A DNA stretch of 64,000 nucleotides from Acinetobacter pollinis (GCF_015627175.1 NZ_VTDQ01000006.1:38511-102510), one strand, 5' to 3'; numbered from the stretch's first letter, positions 1 to 11,456 are shown. A program made the numbers and translations. The notes: generated by a model from the sequence alone, not told the origin.

Positions 1-209
1 GAAAAGGACTGACTTCAAATACAAGTTATGATATGCCTGCTTACGCCACTACAGACTTACTTGTGACATATAAAGCAACTGAGAATCTAAAATTTAGTTT
101 AAACATCAGAAATCTTTTCGACAAAAACTATGATAGCAGTGCATTTAATATGTATGTTTATCCGGGACAAGGAAGAAATTCACAGTTTGGTGTAACCTAC
201 AAATTTTAA
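1..209 (+). CDS. TonB-dependent receptor, C-terminal fragment
   Basis: An open frame enters from the left edge and ends at the TAA at 207-209, giving about 68 residues. The fragment has alternating beta-strand character, an 'NIRNLFDKNYD' segment, and a last strand ending in aromatic Phe (GVTYKF). NLFDKNY close to the end and a terminal Phe are characteristic of the last strands of TonB-dependent outer-membrane receptor barrels, which import ferric siderophores, cobalamin or other ligands with energy from TonB-ExbBD. The ligand cannot be judged because the plug and most of the barrel lie outside the window. A hairpin follows the stop codon. Confidence 0.85.
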   Translation, partial: KGLTSNTSYDMPAYATTDLLVTYKATENLKFSLNIRNLFDKNYDSSAFNMYVYPGQGRNSQFGVTYKF

Positions 210-216
210 TTTCATA

Positions 217-250
217 GATACCTCATATACTTAAAACAATATGAGGTATC
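217..250 (+). terminator. Hairpin after TonB receptor gene
   Basis: Twelve-base perfect inverted repeat, GATACCTCATAT (217-228) and ATATGAGGTATC (239-250), with a 10-nt loop just after the receptor stop. The U-tract is weak (TTAAAAG), so this is a probable rather than a classical intrinsic terminator. Confidence 0.55.
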
Positions 251-401
251 TTAAAAGATAGATTAAAAAATCTTATCGCCTAATTATAAATAATTCTCAT
301 TTGCTTTTTATTTTTAAAGATAAGCAAATGAAGAATCAAGACAACTCTTTCGCAGAAAAAATCATAAGATATGCATATTTTAAGATATTGGCATAATCAT
401 C

Positions 402-1265
402 ATGTATGACGCGATTCAATTTATACTCGCAGGTATGCTCGTTGGCTTTTGTGTCGGCATTACAGGCGTTGGTGGTGGTTCACTTATGACGCCTATGCTC
501 ATCAGTTTATTTAAAATTGAACCCCATATTGCCATTGGTACAGATCTCATTTATGCCTCTATCTCAAAGTTTTGTGGTTCTTTAGTCCATGCAAAAAAAT
601 TAAATGTAGTATGGCCAATTGTACTTTGGTTATCTCTTGGCAGTATTCCTGCATCTTTTGCTACACATTGGGTTCTAGAAAACTATCTAAGCCAATCCAA
701 TACCTATAAGGCAGTCTTAACAATGGTACTGGGCTTTATGCTCACACTTACAGGTATCTCAATTATTTTTAGAAATAAGATTGAGCTCTTTTTTAAAAGA
801 TTTCATCGTCAAGATACATCTCATTTTGAAATTGGTCGTAAGAAACGCGTTTATATTATTCTTATGGGTATTATCTTGGGCGTATTTGTTACCCTCTCTT
901 CTGTAGGTGCTGGGGCTTTTGGGGTAATGGCACTCATTTTACTTTTCCCTAATTTGCCGATGATTCGTATCATTGGTTCAGATGTTGTGCATGCCGTCTG
1001 TCTAACCTTTGTGGCGGGTTTAGCACATATGAGTTCAGGTAATGTCGACTTTAAACTATTGGGATGGCTTTTAGTGGGCTCAATTCCTTCAATTGTGATT
1101 GGGACACTCATTAGCAGTAAAATGCCAGAACAGTTTATTCGTAAAGTTTTAGGAATAACTCTATTTCTTCTCGGAATTAACTTTATGCTTCATCCAACCA
1201 AAACGAAGCCTGTGAAAGCACAACAGAATATAGAACTCTCACAACCTCAGACTAAAACAACTTAA
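402..1265 (+). CDS. TauE/SafE-family sulfite exporter-like permease
   Basis: 287-residue polytopic inner-membrane protein with about eight hydrophobic segments. The family hallmark is an internal duplication of a Gly-rich loop: 'GITGVGGGSLMTPML' near residues 19-33 and a counterpart 'SSVGAGAFGVMAL' in the second half. TauE/SafE proteins are usually annotated as exporters of sulfite, sulfoacetate or other organic anions, but substrates are poorly known. The neighbours (a TonB receptor and DAHP synthase) give no clue to the substrate. The tail after about residue 265 is polar and cytoplasmic. The family call is solid; the substrate is unknown. Confidence 0.85.
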   Translation: MYDAIQFILAGMLVGFCVGITGVGGGSLMTPMLISLFKIEPHIAIGTDLIYASISKFCGSLVHAKKLNVVWPIVLWLSLGSIPASFATHWVLENYLSQSNTYKAVLTMVLGFMLTLTGISIIFRNKIELFFKRFHRQDTSHFEIGRKKRVYIILMGIILGVFVTLSSVGAGAFGVMALILLFPNLPMIRIIGSDVVHAVCLTFVAGLAHMSSGNVDFKLLGWLLVGSIPSIVIGTLISSKMPEQFIRKVLGITLFLLGINFMLHPTKTKPVKAQQNIELSQPQTKTT

Positions 1266-1373
1266 CCATGAAAATGAATCGACATTCGCACAACAATAAT
1301 ATTTGTTTTTTTCATACGCGCGCTTTATAGTCTAAAGCATTCTTAACCTTTTTAAATTAGATCATTAACGGCA

Positions 1374-2465
1374 ATGAATACTGAACAACACAATTCGACC
1401 ATTTCAAATGATATTGATGATGTCAATATTAGTAGCATGCAACCACTCATTACACCTGCACAACTCAAGGCAGAATTACCACTCTCGAACAAAGCACACG
1501 AAACTGTTCTAAAAGGACGTGAACAAGTACGTAAAATTCTAGATGGTGAAGACAAGCGTATATTTGTGGTTATTGGTCCTTGTTCTATTCACGACCCTCA
1601 AGCAGCACATGAATATGCAGACCGTTTAAAAGCATTAAGCGAAAAGGTCAAAGATACGCTATATATTATTATGCGCGTTTATTTTGAAAAACCACGAACA
1701 ACAGTCGGTTGGAAAGGTCTGATTAACGATCCAAATATGGATGACTCATTCGATATTGAAAAAGGCTTACGCATTGGCCGTAAACTGCTTTTAGATTTAA
1801 ATGAAAAAGGATTACCTTGTGCAACTGAAGCACTTGATCCAAACTCGCCTCAATATTTACAAGATCTTATTTCATGGTCAGCTATTGGAGCGCGTACTAC
1901 TGAAAGCCAAACACACCGTGAAATGTCTTCGGGACTATCATCACCTGTAGGTTTTAAAAATGGTACAGATGGAAGCTTTACCGTTGCGATTAATGCAATG
2001 CAAGCTGTGAAACATGGCCATAATTTCTTAGGCCTAAATAATGATGGACAAGTATCTATTATTAAAACACGTGGTAACCAATACGGTCATGTAGTTCTTC
2101 GTGGTGGTAATGGCAAACCAAACTACGATGCAACATCTGTTGCTGCTGCTGAAGATGCGTTAACTAAAGCCAAAGTTGCACATCATATTATGATCGATGC
2201 GAGTCATGCCAATTCAAACAAAGACCCGTATTTACAGCCATTAGTGTTAAAAAATGTTACCGAACAAATTTTAAATGGTAACCGTTCTATCATTGGTTTA
2301 ATGATAGAAAGTCATCTAAAAGGTGGCAGACAAGATATTCCTGCGAACTTATGTGACCTTGAATATGGAAAATCTGTAACTGACGGCTGTATCGATTGGG
2401 ATACTACAGAAAAAGTGCTTTTAGAAATGCACCAAGCATTAAAAGATGTTTTACCAAAACGTTAA
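1374..2465 (+). CDS. aroG: 3-deoxy-7-phosphoheptulonate (DAHP) synthase, class I
   Basis: 363 residues, close to the roughly 350 of E. coli AroF/AroG/AroH. It condenses phosphoenolpyruvate and erythrose 4-phosphate to DAHP, the first step of the shikimate pathway. Visible motifs are 'GPCSIHDPQAAHEYA' near residue 68, 'YFEKPRTTVGWKGL', 'GARTTESQTHREMSSGLS' and 'DASHANSNK', which carry PEP, metal and sugar-phosphate ligands. The N-terminus is longer than in E. coli, with an acidic stretch before the core. Which aromatic amino acid feeds back cannot be read from sequence, so aroG is a family-level symbol (aroF or aroH are possible). A terminator follows directly. Confidence 0.92.
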   Translation: MNTEQHNSTISNDIDDVNISSMQPLITPAQLKAELPLSNKAHETVLKGREQVRKILDGEDKRIFVVIGPCSIHDPQAAHEYADRLKALSEKVKDTLYIIMRVYFEKPRTTVGWKGLINDPNMDDSFDIEKGLRIGRKLLLDLNEKGLPCATEALDPNSPQYLQDLISWSAIGARTTESQTHREMSSGLSSPVGFKNGTDGSFTVAINAMQAVKHGHNFLGLNNDGQVSIIKTRGNQYGHVVLRGGNGKPNYDATSVAAAEDALTKAKVAHHIMIDASHANSNKDPYLQPLVLKNVTEQILNGNRSIIGLMIESHLKGGRQDIPANLCDLEYGKSVTDGCIDWDTTEKVLLEMHQALKDVLPKR

Positions 2466-2481
2466 TATAATGCACACTATA

Positions 2482-2506
2482 CGCCATCTATGATGGCGTT
2501 TTTTAT
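2482..2506 (+). terminator. Intrinsic terminator after aroG
   Basis: CGCCATC (2482-2488) pairs with GATGGCG (2492-2498) over a short loop, followed by a run of T. It lies 17 bases after the aroG stop and just before the next gene. Confidence 0.85.
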
Positions 2507-2516
2507 ATAAATACTT

Positions 2517-3050
2517 ATGAATAATCTTGAAAATGCACTAAGTCAAATCCCCCAATTCCAGTATGTTCACGAACATCTATTTTCTTCGGGACAACCTACA
2601 AAAGATCAACTACAACAAATTAAAGAATATGGAATTCATACCATTATTAATTTGGCCCTCAATAGTTCGACAGAACACTTAAATAATGAAGATCAAATTT
2701 GCTTAGATTTAGGATTAAATTACATGCAGTTTCCCATCTGTTGGGATACGCCAAATACAGACCAAGCATTATTTGCACTAGATACAATTAACTTTCTTGT
2801 ACAAGATCAGAAAGTTTGGTTGCATTGTGCCCAAAATAAACGTGCAAGTGCCTTAATATTTCTATATAGACAATATTATATGAACATTGATATTGCAGTT
2901 GCACAGCAATACTTAGAAGAAGTGTGGGAACCCAATGAAACATGGACAGGTTTAATACATAGTGTTGCCTTGCAACTTAAAGGAAGAAAGGCAACACAAG
3001 AACTACAACAGGCGCTACAAAGTAGTGATGACTCTATTGTTGATGAATAA
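2517..3050 (+). CDS. Protein tyrosine phosphatase-like protein with CX4R loop
   Basis: 177 residues resembling the small 'protein tyrosine phosphatase family' proteins. 'LFSSGQPTKDQLQQIKEYG' and 'TIINLAL' in the N-terminal half are typical of the DSP-like/beta-lactamase-hydrolase-like fold. The candidate P-loop is 'VWLHCAQNKRAS' around residues 100-111. Cys104 and Arg109 are separated by four residues rather than the canonical five of CX5R, and the downstream Ser/Thr position is Ala-Ser. The fold call is good, but activity and substrate are uncertain. Its 3' end overlaps the convergent ispF gene by 17 bases. Confidence 0.7.
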   Translation: MNNLENALSQIPQFQYVHEHLFSSGQPTKDQLQQIKEYGIHTIINLALNSSTEHLNNEDQICLDLGLNYMQFPICWDTPNTDQALFALDTINFLVQDQKVWLHCAQNKRASALIFLYRQYYMNIDIAVAQQYLEEVWEPNETWTGLIHSVALQLKGRKATQELQQALQSSDDSIVDE

Positions 3051-3519
3051 GTACTGTTGCGGTTGCTAAGATACCTTCTTGGCGACCTGTAAAACCTAAC
3101 GCTTCGGTTGTCGTTGCTTTAATACTAATTTGAGAAACATCTACACCTAGAACATTTGCAATACTTTGGCGCATTTCCAAATTATGCTTAGCAAGCTTAG
3201 GTCGTTCACAAGCTACTGTAATATCAGCATTACCCAATATATAACCTTGATTTACAATTAGCTCATACACATGCTTTAACAACACTCTACTGTCAGCACC
3301 TTTAAATTCTGGATCAGTATCAGGGAAATGCTGTCCAATATCGCCTAAAGCCAATGCACCTAACAATGCATCACTTAACGCATGCAATACAACATCACCA
3401 TCTGAATGTGCTTTTAATCCCTGTGTATGTGGAATTTTTAGTCCAGCCAAAGTAACAAAATCACCTTCTTCGAATGCATGGACATCTATACCCTGACCAA
3501 TTCTAATTTTTGCAACCAA
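3034..3519 (-). CDS. ispF: 2-C-methyl-D-erythritol 2,4-cyclodiphosphate synthase
   Basis: Converts CDP-ME 2-phosphate to MEcPP with release of CMP in the non-mevalonate isoprenoid pathway. The zinc ligands are in 'GIDVHAF' at the N-terminus and in 'HSDGDVVLHALSDALLG'; 'DIGQHFPDTD' and 'KATTTEALGF' are also conserved. I chose the TTG at 3519. It is preceded by a strong AAGGAAG ribosome site 6-7 bases upstream and gives an N-terminus (fMet-Val-Ala-Lys-Ile-Arg) and 161-residue length that fit the family. The ATG at 3537 would put that ribosome site inside the gene. ispF is separated from ispD by an opposite-strand gene, so it needs its own promoter in 3538-3611. Confidence 0.93.
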   Translation of the reverse strand: MVAKIRIGQGIDVHAFEEGDFVTLAGLKIPHTQGLKAHSDGDVVLHALSDALLGALALGDIGQHFPDTDPEFKGADSRVLLKHVYELIVNQGYILGNADITVACERPKLAKHNLEMRQSIANVLGVDVSQISIKATTTEALGFTGRQEGILATATVLIHQQ

Positions 3520-3611
3520 TGTAAAACTTCCTTTCATATAAAATGATATCTTGTCTTTCTACTCAATCTTTCGCTATATTACCTTTAGTACTACATAACC
3601 AAGTATAAGCG

Positions 3612-4259
3612 ATGATGTCGTTTCATAATTCAAATCTCATAAAGAATACTCTTTTTATCACACTTGCAATTGTGCCTACCATAACACTTGCCTATACCAT
3701 AGCACCTGAAAAGATATGTGATACACACGCTAGAGCGCTCTTTTGTAAAGACAACTATAAAACACAAAGAGATCAGGTCTCGAGTTTATTAGATACCACC
3801 CAACAAACCACTAATGCGCCTCTACATTTAATTAGTGAAACACAGAATTTATGGTTACACCGTATTTATAAATGTAAAACCGACAAATGTATTCAAAATG
3901 AATTATCGAGCCGAATAGATGAGTTAAATACTTATTCATCACTAAATCAAAGTTTAACGCAACATTTTTTCAAATATACTCAAGGTAAAGTCGCTACGCC
4001 AAACACCTATTTACAAATACATCAACTTGATCAAAAACGAATTAAGGTTGAAGGTTTGTCTTATACACACAAGCATCATGAAAAAGGTCAACATTTTCTT
4101 ATCGCCTATAGCAACAACACTACTAACGAATCTATTCAACTAAAAAATACAGATGATCAGTGTATTTATGAGTTAAAGCAATCAAAAGCACTGCTTACAT
4201 TAAAAAGCGATCAGCCAACATGTCAACATTTTAGTGGCGTTTATCGACTCTATGATTAA
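3612..4259 (+). CDS. Exported protein of unknown function, weakly LprI-like
   Basis: 215 residues with an N-terminal signal peptide ('NTLFITLAIVPTITLAYT', cleavage near residue 28). The mature part has Cys residues in pairs ('ICDTHARALFC', 'KCKTDKC', then single Cys near the C-terminus), suggesting disulfides in the periplasm. The pattern of a helical region with 'LW..RIYKCKTDKC' resembles the LprI/DUF1311 lysozyme-inhibitor-type domain, but the match is by eye and weak. The gene lies between ispD and ispF on the opposite strand and overlaps the ispD 3' end by 4 bases. ATG at 3612 or 3615 could start it. No firm function. Confidence 0.6.
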   Translation: MMSFHNSNLIKNTLFITLAIVPTITLAYTIAPEKICDTHARALFCKDNYKTQRDQVSSLLDTTQQTTNAPLHLISETQNLWLHRIYKCKTDKCIQNELSSRIDELNTYSSLNQSLTQHFFKYTQGKVATPNTYLQIHQLDQKRIKVEGLSYTHKHHEKGQHFLIAYSNNTTNESIQLKNTDDQCIYELKQSKALLTLKSDQPTCQHFSGVYRLYD

Positions 4260-4972
4260 GTGATCATAGATCTAGATTTTAAAACAAGTTGGGCAAATTC
4301 TAAATCTTCAGGATAAGTAATTTTAATATTATCTGAACGGCCTTGTACAATATGTACGGGCATCTGTGAAAGCTCTAAAGCACTCGCTTCGTCCGTAACA
4401 ATAAGATTGTTTGCTAAGGCGTATTCTAATGCATCAATTAAATGCCCGATTTGTGCCATTTGAGGCGTTTGAGCCTGCCATAAATCTGTACGATCTACAG
4501 TTTGTGTAATTTCTAAATTACACGCACGTTTTAGCGTATCTCGAACAGGAGTAGCTAAAATGGCGCTTACCTTATTTTTTGAAACATATTCGGTTAATGC
4601 TTTTAAGCTATCACTTGAAATACATGGTCTTGCTGCATCATGAACCAATACATAGTCTGTTTCAGCTGAAAACTGCCGAAGATAATAAAGTGCATTTAAA
4701 ACAGAATGTACTCGCTCTTGCCCACCAAAACAGAAATGAACTTTGTCTTGCTTTTTAAATTTCTGAGATTGTATATGAGTATCATTTGGGCTTATTGCTA
4801 AAACACATCCATCAATACGAGATAAACTAAGAATCGCATTTACTGTATGTTCCAAGACAGTATTACGCTCAATCATCTGATATTGTTTAAGTGCTGTTTT
4901 AGAAAAGCGACTGCCTGAACCAGCCGCTGGCACAATTGCCCAAATTTTAGTGGAGGTCTGGGCTGTCTTCAT
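4256..4972 (-). CDS. ispD: 2-C-methyl-D-erythritol 4-phosphate cytidylyltransferase
   Basis: 238 residues, family-typical length. Transfers CMP from CTP to MEP in the MEP isoprenoid pathway. The nucleotide-binding loop 'VPAAGSGSRF' (about residues 14-23) is followed by a Lys of 'KQYQMI'. Other conserved segments are 'VLVHDAARPC' and 'VTDEASALE'. The start overlaps the ftsB 3' end by 26 bases, so translation is probably coupled to ftsB. The usual gammaproteobacterial order ftsB-ispD-ispF is kept except that ispF is split off by an inserted opposite-strand gene. Confidence 0.94.
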   Translation of the reverse strand: MKTAQTSTKIWAIVPAAGSGSRFSKTALKQYQMIERNTVLEHTVNAILSLSRIDGCVLAISPNDTHIQSQKFKKQDKVHFCFGGQERVHSVLNALYYLRQFSAETDYVLVHDAARPCISSDSLKALTEYVSKNKVSAILATPVRDTLKRACNLEITQTVDRTDLWQAQTPQMAQIGHLIDALEYALANNLIVTDEASALELSQMPVHIVQGRSDNIKITYPEDLEFAQLVLKSRSMIT

Positions 4973-5345
4973 CTTCGCTATCTGTATTTTTACTTTCTAC
5001 AGGTGAAATATAGTTTTCCTGCATTTGTGGTGATGTGAGTGTACTCATTTGAACAAATGTTTCATTTGGCTTAATTAAACCTAAATCCAGTCTGGCATGT
5101 TCTTCGACGGCTTCAGCACCATTTTTTAAATCATAAACTTCAGCGCCTAATATACGATTTCTTTCTTTTAAATCCTTATTCGTATCTTCTTGTTGTTGAA
5201 TTTGTTGCATTAATTTTTGATGATCGTAATAACCACCTTCTCCAAACCAGTACATATATTGAAAGCCTGCTATCAAAATAATAGCAAGCCCCAATATAAG
5301 TCGACTTGAAAAAGAGTTAAAAGCCTCTTTTATAAAAGTCAGCAT
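4947..5345 (-). CDS. ftsB: Cell division protein FtsB (septum formation initiator)
   Basis: 132-residue bitopic membrane protein: a short cytoplasmic start, one membrane segment (about residues 13-31), then a coiled coil ('HQKLMQQIQQQEDTNKDL..RN'), and the family-typical 'EEHARLDLGLIKPNETFVQ'. FtsB joins FtsL and FtsQ in the divisome that activates septal peptidoglycan synthesis. The acidic C-terminal tail (after about residue 105) is longer than in E. coli FtsB (103 residues). It lies 5 bases after eno and overlaps ispD, as in many gammaproteobacteria. Confidence 0.9.
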   Translation of the reverse strand: MLTFIKEAFNSFSSRLILGLAIILIAGFQYMYWFGEGGYYDHQKLMQQIQQQEDTNKDLKERNRILGAEVYDLKNGAEAVEEHARLDLGLIKPNETFVQMSTLTSPQMQENYISPVESKNTDSEDEDSPDLH

Positions 5346-5350
5346 AAATT

Positions 5351-6655
<1,305 letters not shown>

Positions 6656-6663
6656 TTATAATG

Positions 6664-6684
6664 CTAATGCATTCAGTGCATTAG
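6664..6684. other. Small inverted repeat between kdsA and eno
   Basis: CTAATGCA (6664-6671) and TGCATTAG (6677-6684) form an 8-bp hairpin at the kdsA stop codon in the 40-base gap before eno. There is no T-run, so it is more likely an RNA-processing or stability element than a terminator. Confidence 0.4.
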
Positions 6685-7538
6685 TGCGTATCTAATTTAT
6701 CAAACCCTTTTACCAACGTATCTAATTCTTTAGTCTGTTCTAAAAATGGCTCTAACTGAGAAAGTCTTAATGCACATGGACCATCACAACGCGCTTTATC
6801 TGGATTTGGATGTGCTTCTAAAAATAAACCAGCAAGACCAGTTGCCATACCTGCGCGTGCTAAAGTACTAATTTGAGCACGACGACCACCTGCAGAATCT
6901 GCACGCCCACCTGGTGTCTGAAGCGCATGAGTTACATCAAAAAATACAGGAACATTCATTTCCTTCATGATGTCTAAGCCAAGCATATCGACCACAAGAT
7001 TGTTATAGCCAAAAGCAGAACCACGTTCGCATAAGATGAGCTTATCATTACCTGCTTCTAAACATTTTTGCAAGATATGATCCATTTCTCTTGGTGCTAA
7101 GAACTGTGCTTTTTTAATATTGATGATCGCGCCTGTTTTTGCAATCGCTTCAACAAGATCTGTTTGACGACTTAAAAATGCAGGAAGTTGAACTATATCT
7201 GCGACTTCAGCAATGGGTGCTGCCTGATATGGCTCATGTACATCTGTAATAATAGGAATATTGAGTTGCTTTTTAAGCTCGCCCAACCATTCGATACCCT
7301 TTTCTAGACCTGGTCCACGAAATGAGTGCAAGCTAGAACGGTTTGCTTTATCAAAACTTGCTTTAAAAACGTATGGAATTTCTAAACGTTTACAAATTTC
7401 GATATAAGATTCTGCAATTTCAAATGCTAAATCTTTAGATTCAAGTACATTCATTCCGCCGAATAGTACAAATGGCAAGTGATTTGCCATTTGTATATCG
7501 CCTAAACGTACAATTTCCTGAGGTTTTAATTGTGACAT
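6681..7538 (-). CDS. kdsA: 3-deoxy-8-phosphooctulonate (KDO-8-P) synthase
   Basis: 285 residues. Condenses PEP and arabinose 5-phosphate to KDO-8-phosphate for the inner core of lipopolysaccharide or lipooligosaccharide. '[12 protein letters not shown]' near residues 23-34 has Asn30 where metal-dependent enzymes have Cys, so this is the metal-independent E. coli type. '[11 protein letters not shown]', '[12 protein letters not shown]' and '[11 protein letters not shown]' are also conserved. A good ribosome site (AGGAAG) precedes the ATG. It lies 19 bases downstream of pyrG and upstream of eno in the same orientation. Confidence 0.97.
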   Translation of the reverse strand: MSQLKPQEIVRLGDIQMANHLPFVLFGGMNVLESKDLAFEIAESYIEICKRLEIPYVFKASFDKANRSSLHSFRGPGLEKGIEWLGELKKQLNIPIITDVHEPYQAAPIAEVADIVQLPAFLSRQTDLVEAIAKTGAIINIKKAQFLAPREMDHILQKCLEAGNDKLILCERGSAFGYNNLVVDMLGLDIMKEMNVPVFFDVTHALQTPGGRADSAGGRRAQISTLARAGMATGLAGLFLEAHPNPDKARCDGPCALRLSQLEPFLEQTKELDTLVKGFDKLDTH

Positions 7539-7557
7539 TTAAACTTCCTAAGTAACC

Positions 7558-9261
<1,704 letters not shown>

Positions 9262-9357
9262 CTATAAAGCAAAGTCATTCAGCATCTATTCACATAACAA
9301 TTCACAGTTGCGCATATTATCACCGATTTATTTTAATTTGAATGCGCAAACTGAATA

Positions 9358-9386
9358 TTTGCAATCTCGTTTTTCTTGTTATAATA
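9358..9386 (+). promoter_or_regulatory. Putative sigma-70 promoter for the lipoprotein gene
   Basis: A perfect TATAAT (-10) lies at 9380-9385, with TTTGCA at 9358-9363 about 16 bases upstream as a possible -35. It is in the pyrG/lipoprotein divergent gap, 36 bases before the lipoprotein start codon. Confidence 0.5.
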
Positions 9387-9420
9387 GTAAGTTCGTAATG
9401 TAAATTAGAAACGTATAAAC

Positions 9421-9945
9421 ATGAACAGAAAGCTTCTTATTTGTGGTGCTATCATGGTAGGTTTAGTTTTAACCGCCTGTTCTAAAAAAGAAGCACCCGA
9501 AAATAACGATAAACAATCTCCAGAGCAAACAACACAACAAAATGTCGCTTCGGAACAATTACAATCAATTAATAAAGATGGGGACAATGCATCTGCACCT
9601 ATGGCAGAGCCTGAGCATAAACATGCACATGATGTTCCACCAGAGCATCATAGTGAGATAAATGCAGAACAACCACCTAAAATGGTTGAAGTTGAACGCG
9701 AACAGACTGCAAATACAACCACTGAAATTCGCAGAGAATATAAATCTGAGACGCCTAAAAAGTCAGATAAAGATACAACACCTGCAACTTCTCCTGAAGT
9801 TCACGTAGAAAAAGTATCAACTGCTTCTGCGCCTGAAGTAGTGAAACCAAAACATCATCAAACAGCAAAACCACAAAGTGGCAACTTGTCAGAAGATGAT
9901 GCCGTCGCTGCTGCAATGTCTGCTGCTAAACCAGCACTAAACTAA
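9421..9945 (+). CDS. His-rich low-complexity lipoprotein of unknown function
   Basis: 174 residues. The N-terminus is a lipoprotein signal, with hydrophobic segment 'LLICGAIMVGLVLTAC' and lipobox Leu-Thr-Ala-Cys (Cys20). The rest is low-complexity and hydrophilic, rich in Glu, Lys, Gln, Thr, Ala and His ('EPEHKHAHDVPPEHH' around residues 63-77, 'KPKHHQTAKP' further on), and ends in 'DDAVAAAMSAAKPALN'. The His clusters could bind metal, but that is inference. The gene is monocistronic, with its own promoter and a terminator shared with aspA. I do not recognise the family. Confidence 0.75.
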   Translation: MNRKLLICGAIMVGLVLTACSKKEAPENNDKQSPEQTTQQNVASEQLQSINKDGDNASAPMAEPEHKHAHDVPPEHHSEINAEQPPKMVEVEREQTANTTTEIRREYKSETPKKSDKDTTPATSPEVHVEKVSTASAPEVVKPKHHQTAKPQSGNLSEDDAVAAAMSAAKPALN

Positions 9946-9960
9946 ACCTATAAGATAAAT

Positions 9961-9993
9961 AAAAAAGCCAAGTTAATAACTTGGCTTTTTTTG
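9961..9993. terminator. Bidirectional terminator between lipoprotein gene and aspA
   Basis: AGCCAAGTT (9966-9974) pairs with AACTTGGCT (9978-9986). An A-run lies on the left and a T-run on the right, so it can stop transcription from both the + lipoprotein gene and the convergent - aspA. Confidence 0.88.
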
Positions 9994-10010
9994 TTTTCTC
10001 GTTCTTGAGC

Positions 10011-11456
10011 TTAGCTTACTTGTACCACTTCTTCATCTGGAATAATTGAAATTTCTGAAACTAAGTTTTCAAATTTAAAAATTTCATCAAGCTCATCTTT
10101 TGAAAGCAAACCACGCTCTAAAACAACTTCAGGAATTGTTTTATTTTCCGCGATACATTGTTTACCAATCTCATCACACAATGAATGACCCAATAAAGGA
10201 TCAAGTAAAGTTACGATCCCCACACTACGCATTACTTCATCACGACATACTTCTTCATTGGCAGTAATGCCTTGAATACATTTCTCATCTAATGTACGAA
10301 TTGCTTGTGTCAAAATTTGAATAGATTCGTGTGTTGAATAAGCAATTACAGGCTCCATTGCATTTAACTGCATTTGCCCTGCTTCAGCACCAAAAGTAAT
10401 TGTTAAATCATTACCAATCACTTTAAATGCAATTTGATTGACCACCTCAGGAATAACAGGATTCACTTTTGCAGGCATAATTGAAGAACCTGCTTGCATC
10501 TGAGGTAAATTAATTTCATTTAGACCCGCACGTGGACCAGAACTTAATAGACGTAAATCATTACTAATTTTTGAAAGTTTTACAGCTAAACGTTTTAACG
10601 TACTCGAAACAATAATAAAGACACCACAGTCACTGGTTGCCTCGACATAGTCTGCAGATGGTTTAACATTTAAACCTGTGACTTGCTCTAAATGCTTAGT
10701 AACCAGTTTTGCATAACCAGGTACTGTATTTACACCTGTTCCAATAGCTGTTGCACCCAAATTGATTTCTAAAAGAAGCTCACGAGTTTGTTTAATTAAG
10801 CTCATATCTTCTTTGAGTAATGTTGCAAAGGCATGGAACTCTTGACCCAATGTCATCGGTACAGCATCTTGTAATTGAGTACGCCCCATTTTAATTACTG
10901 TTTTAAACTCAAGTGCCTTTTGGCTAAGAGATGCAATTAAATGTTGTAGCTTTTCAAAGAGCTCATCTAACACGCTGTAAGTTGCCAGACGTAATGCTGT
11001 TGGATATACATCATTGGTCGACTGTGATTTGTTTACATGATCATTGGGATGAAGTACATCGTACTTACCTTTACGATGCCCCATCATTTCTAAAGCAATA
11101 TTTGCGATGACTTCATTGGTATTCATATTAATTGATGTACCAGCCCCACCTTGGTATACATCTAATGGAAAAGATGCTTCCCAATTTTCAGGATGATCAA
11201 TTAACAAGTCGCAGGCTTTTTGAATAAGTTCGCTTTGCTGTTCGCTCAGTCTTCCAACGGCTAAGTTTGCTCTTGCAGATGCTTTTTTAACTTGCGCAAG
11301 GGCACGAATAAAATGTGTTTGCTGACCAATCGTTAAAGTTGAAATATTAAAGTTTTCTAACGCTCTTAACGTGTGGATACCATAATAACGATCTGCTGGT
11401 ACTTCTTTTGTTCCCAATAAATCCTTTTCGATACGAATCAATGGCGACGTATTCAT
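10011..11456 (-). CDS. aspA: Aspartate ammonia-lyase (aspartase)
   Basis: 481 residues of the fumarase/aspartase superfamily. Deaminates L-aspartate to fumarate and ammonia. '[19 protein letters not shown]' opens the protein. The catalytic serine loop signature '[16 protein letters not shown]' lies near residue 320, and '[16 protein letters not shown]' and '[10 protein letters not shown]' are superfamily motifs. The N-terminus and the lack of fumarase C-specific wording favour aspartase over fumarase. It is alone on its strand; upstream are hairpins and the lrp gene. A role in using aspartate or asparagine as carbon and nitrogen source fits. Confidence 0.93.
   Translation of the reverse strand: MNTSPLIRIEKDLLGTKEVPADRYYGIHTLRALENFNISTLTIGQQTHFIRALAQVKKASARANLAVGRLSEQQSELIQKACDLLIDHPENWEASFPLDVYQGGAGTSINMNTNEVIANIALEMMGHRKGKYDVLHPNDHVNKSQSTNDVYPTALRLATYSVLDELFEKLQHLIASLSQKALEFKTVIKMGRTQLQDAVPMTLGQEFHAFATLLKEDMSLIKQTRELLLEINLGATAIGTGVNTVPGYAKLVTKHLEQVTGLNVKPSADYVEATSDCGVFIIVSSTLKRLAVKLSKISNDLRLLSSGPRAGLNEINLPQMQAGSSIMPAKVNPVIPEVVNQIAFKVIGNDLTITFGAEAGQMQLNAMEPVIAYSTHESIQILTQAIRTLDEKCIQGITANEEVCRDEVMRSVGIVTLLDPLLGHSLCDEIGKQCIAENKTIPEVVLERGLLSKDELDEIFKFENLVSEISIIPDEEVVQVS

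Noticed and set aside
277..300. Fur-box-like sequence (complement AATGAGAATTATTTATAATT) after the TonB receptor
   Set aside because: Only about two thirds of the core positions match the 7-1-7 Fur consensus, and the next gene has no iron link; in AT-rich DNA this is expected by chance.
9405..9587. 60-codon - strand frame opposite the lipoprotein gene
   Set aside because: Mirror of the lipoprotein coding region with no independent signals.
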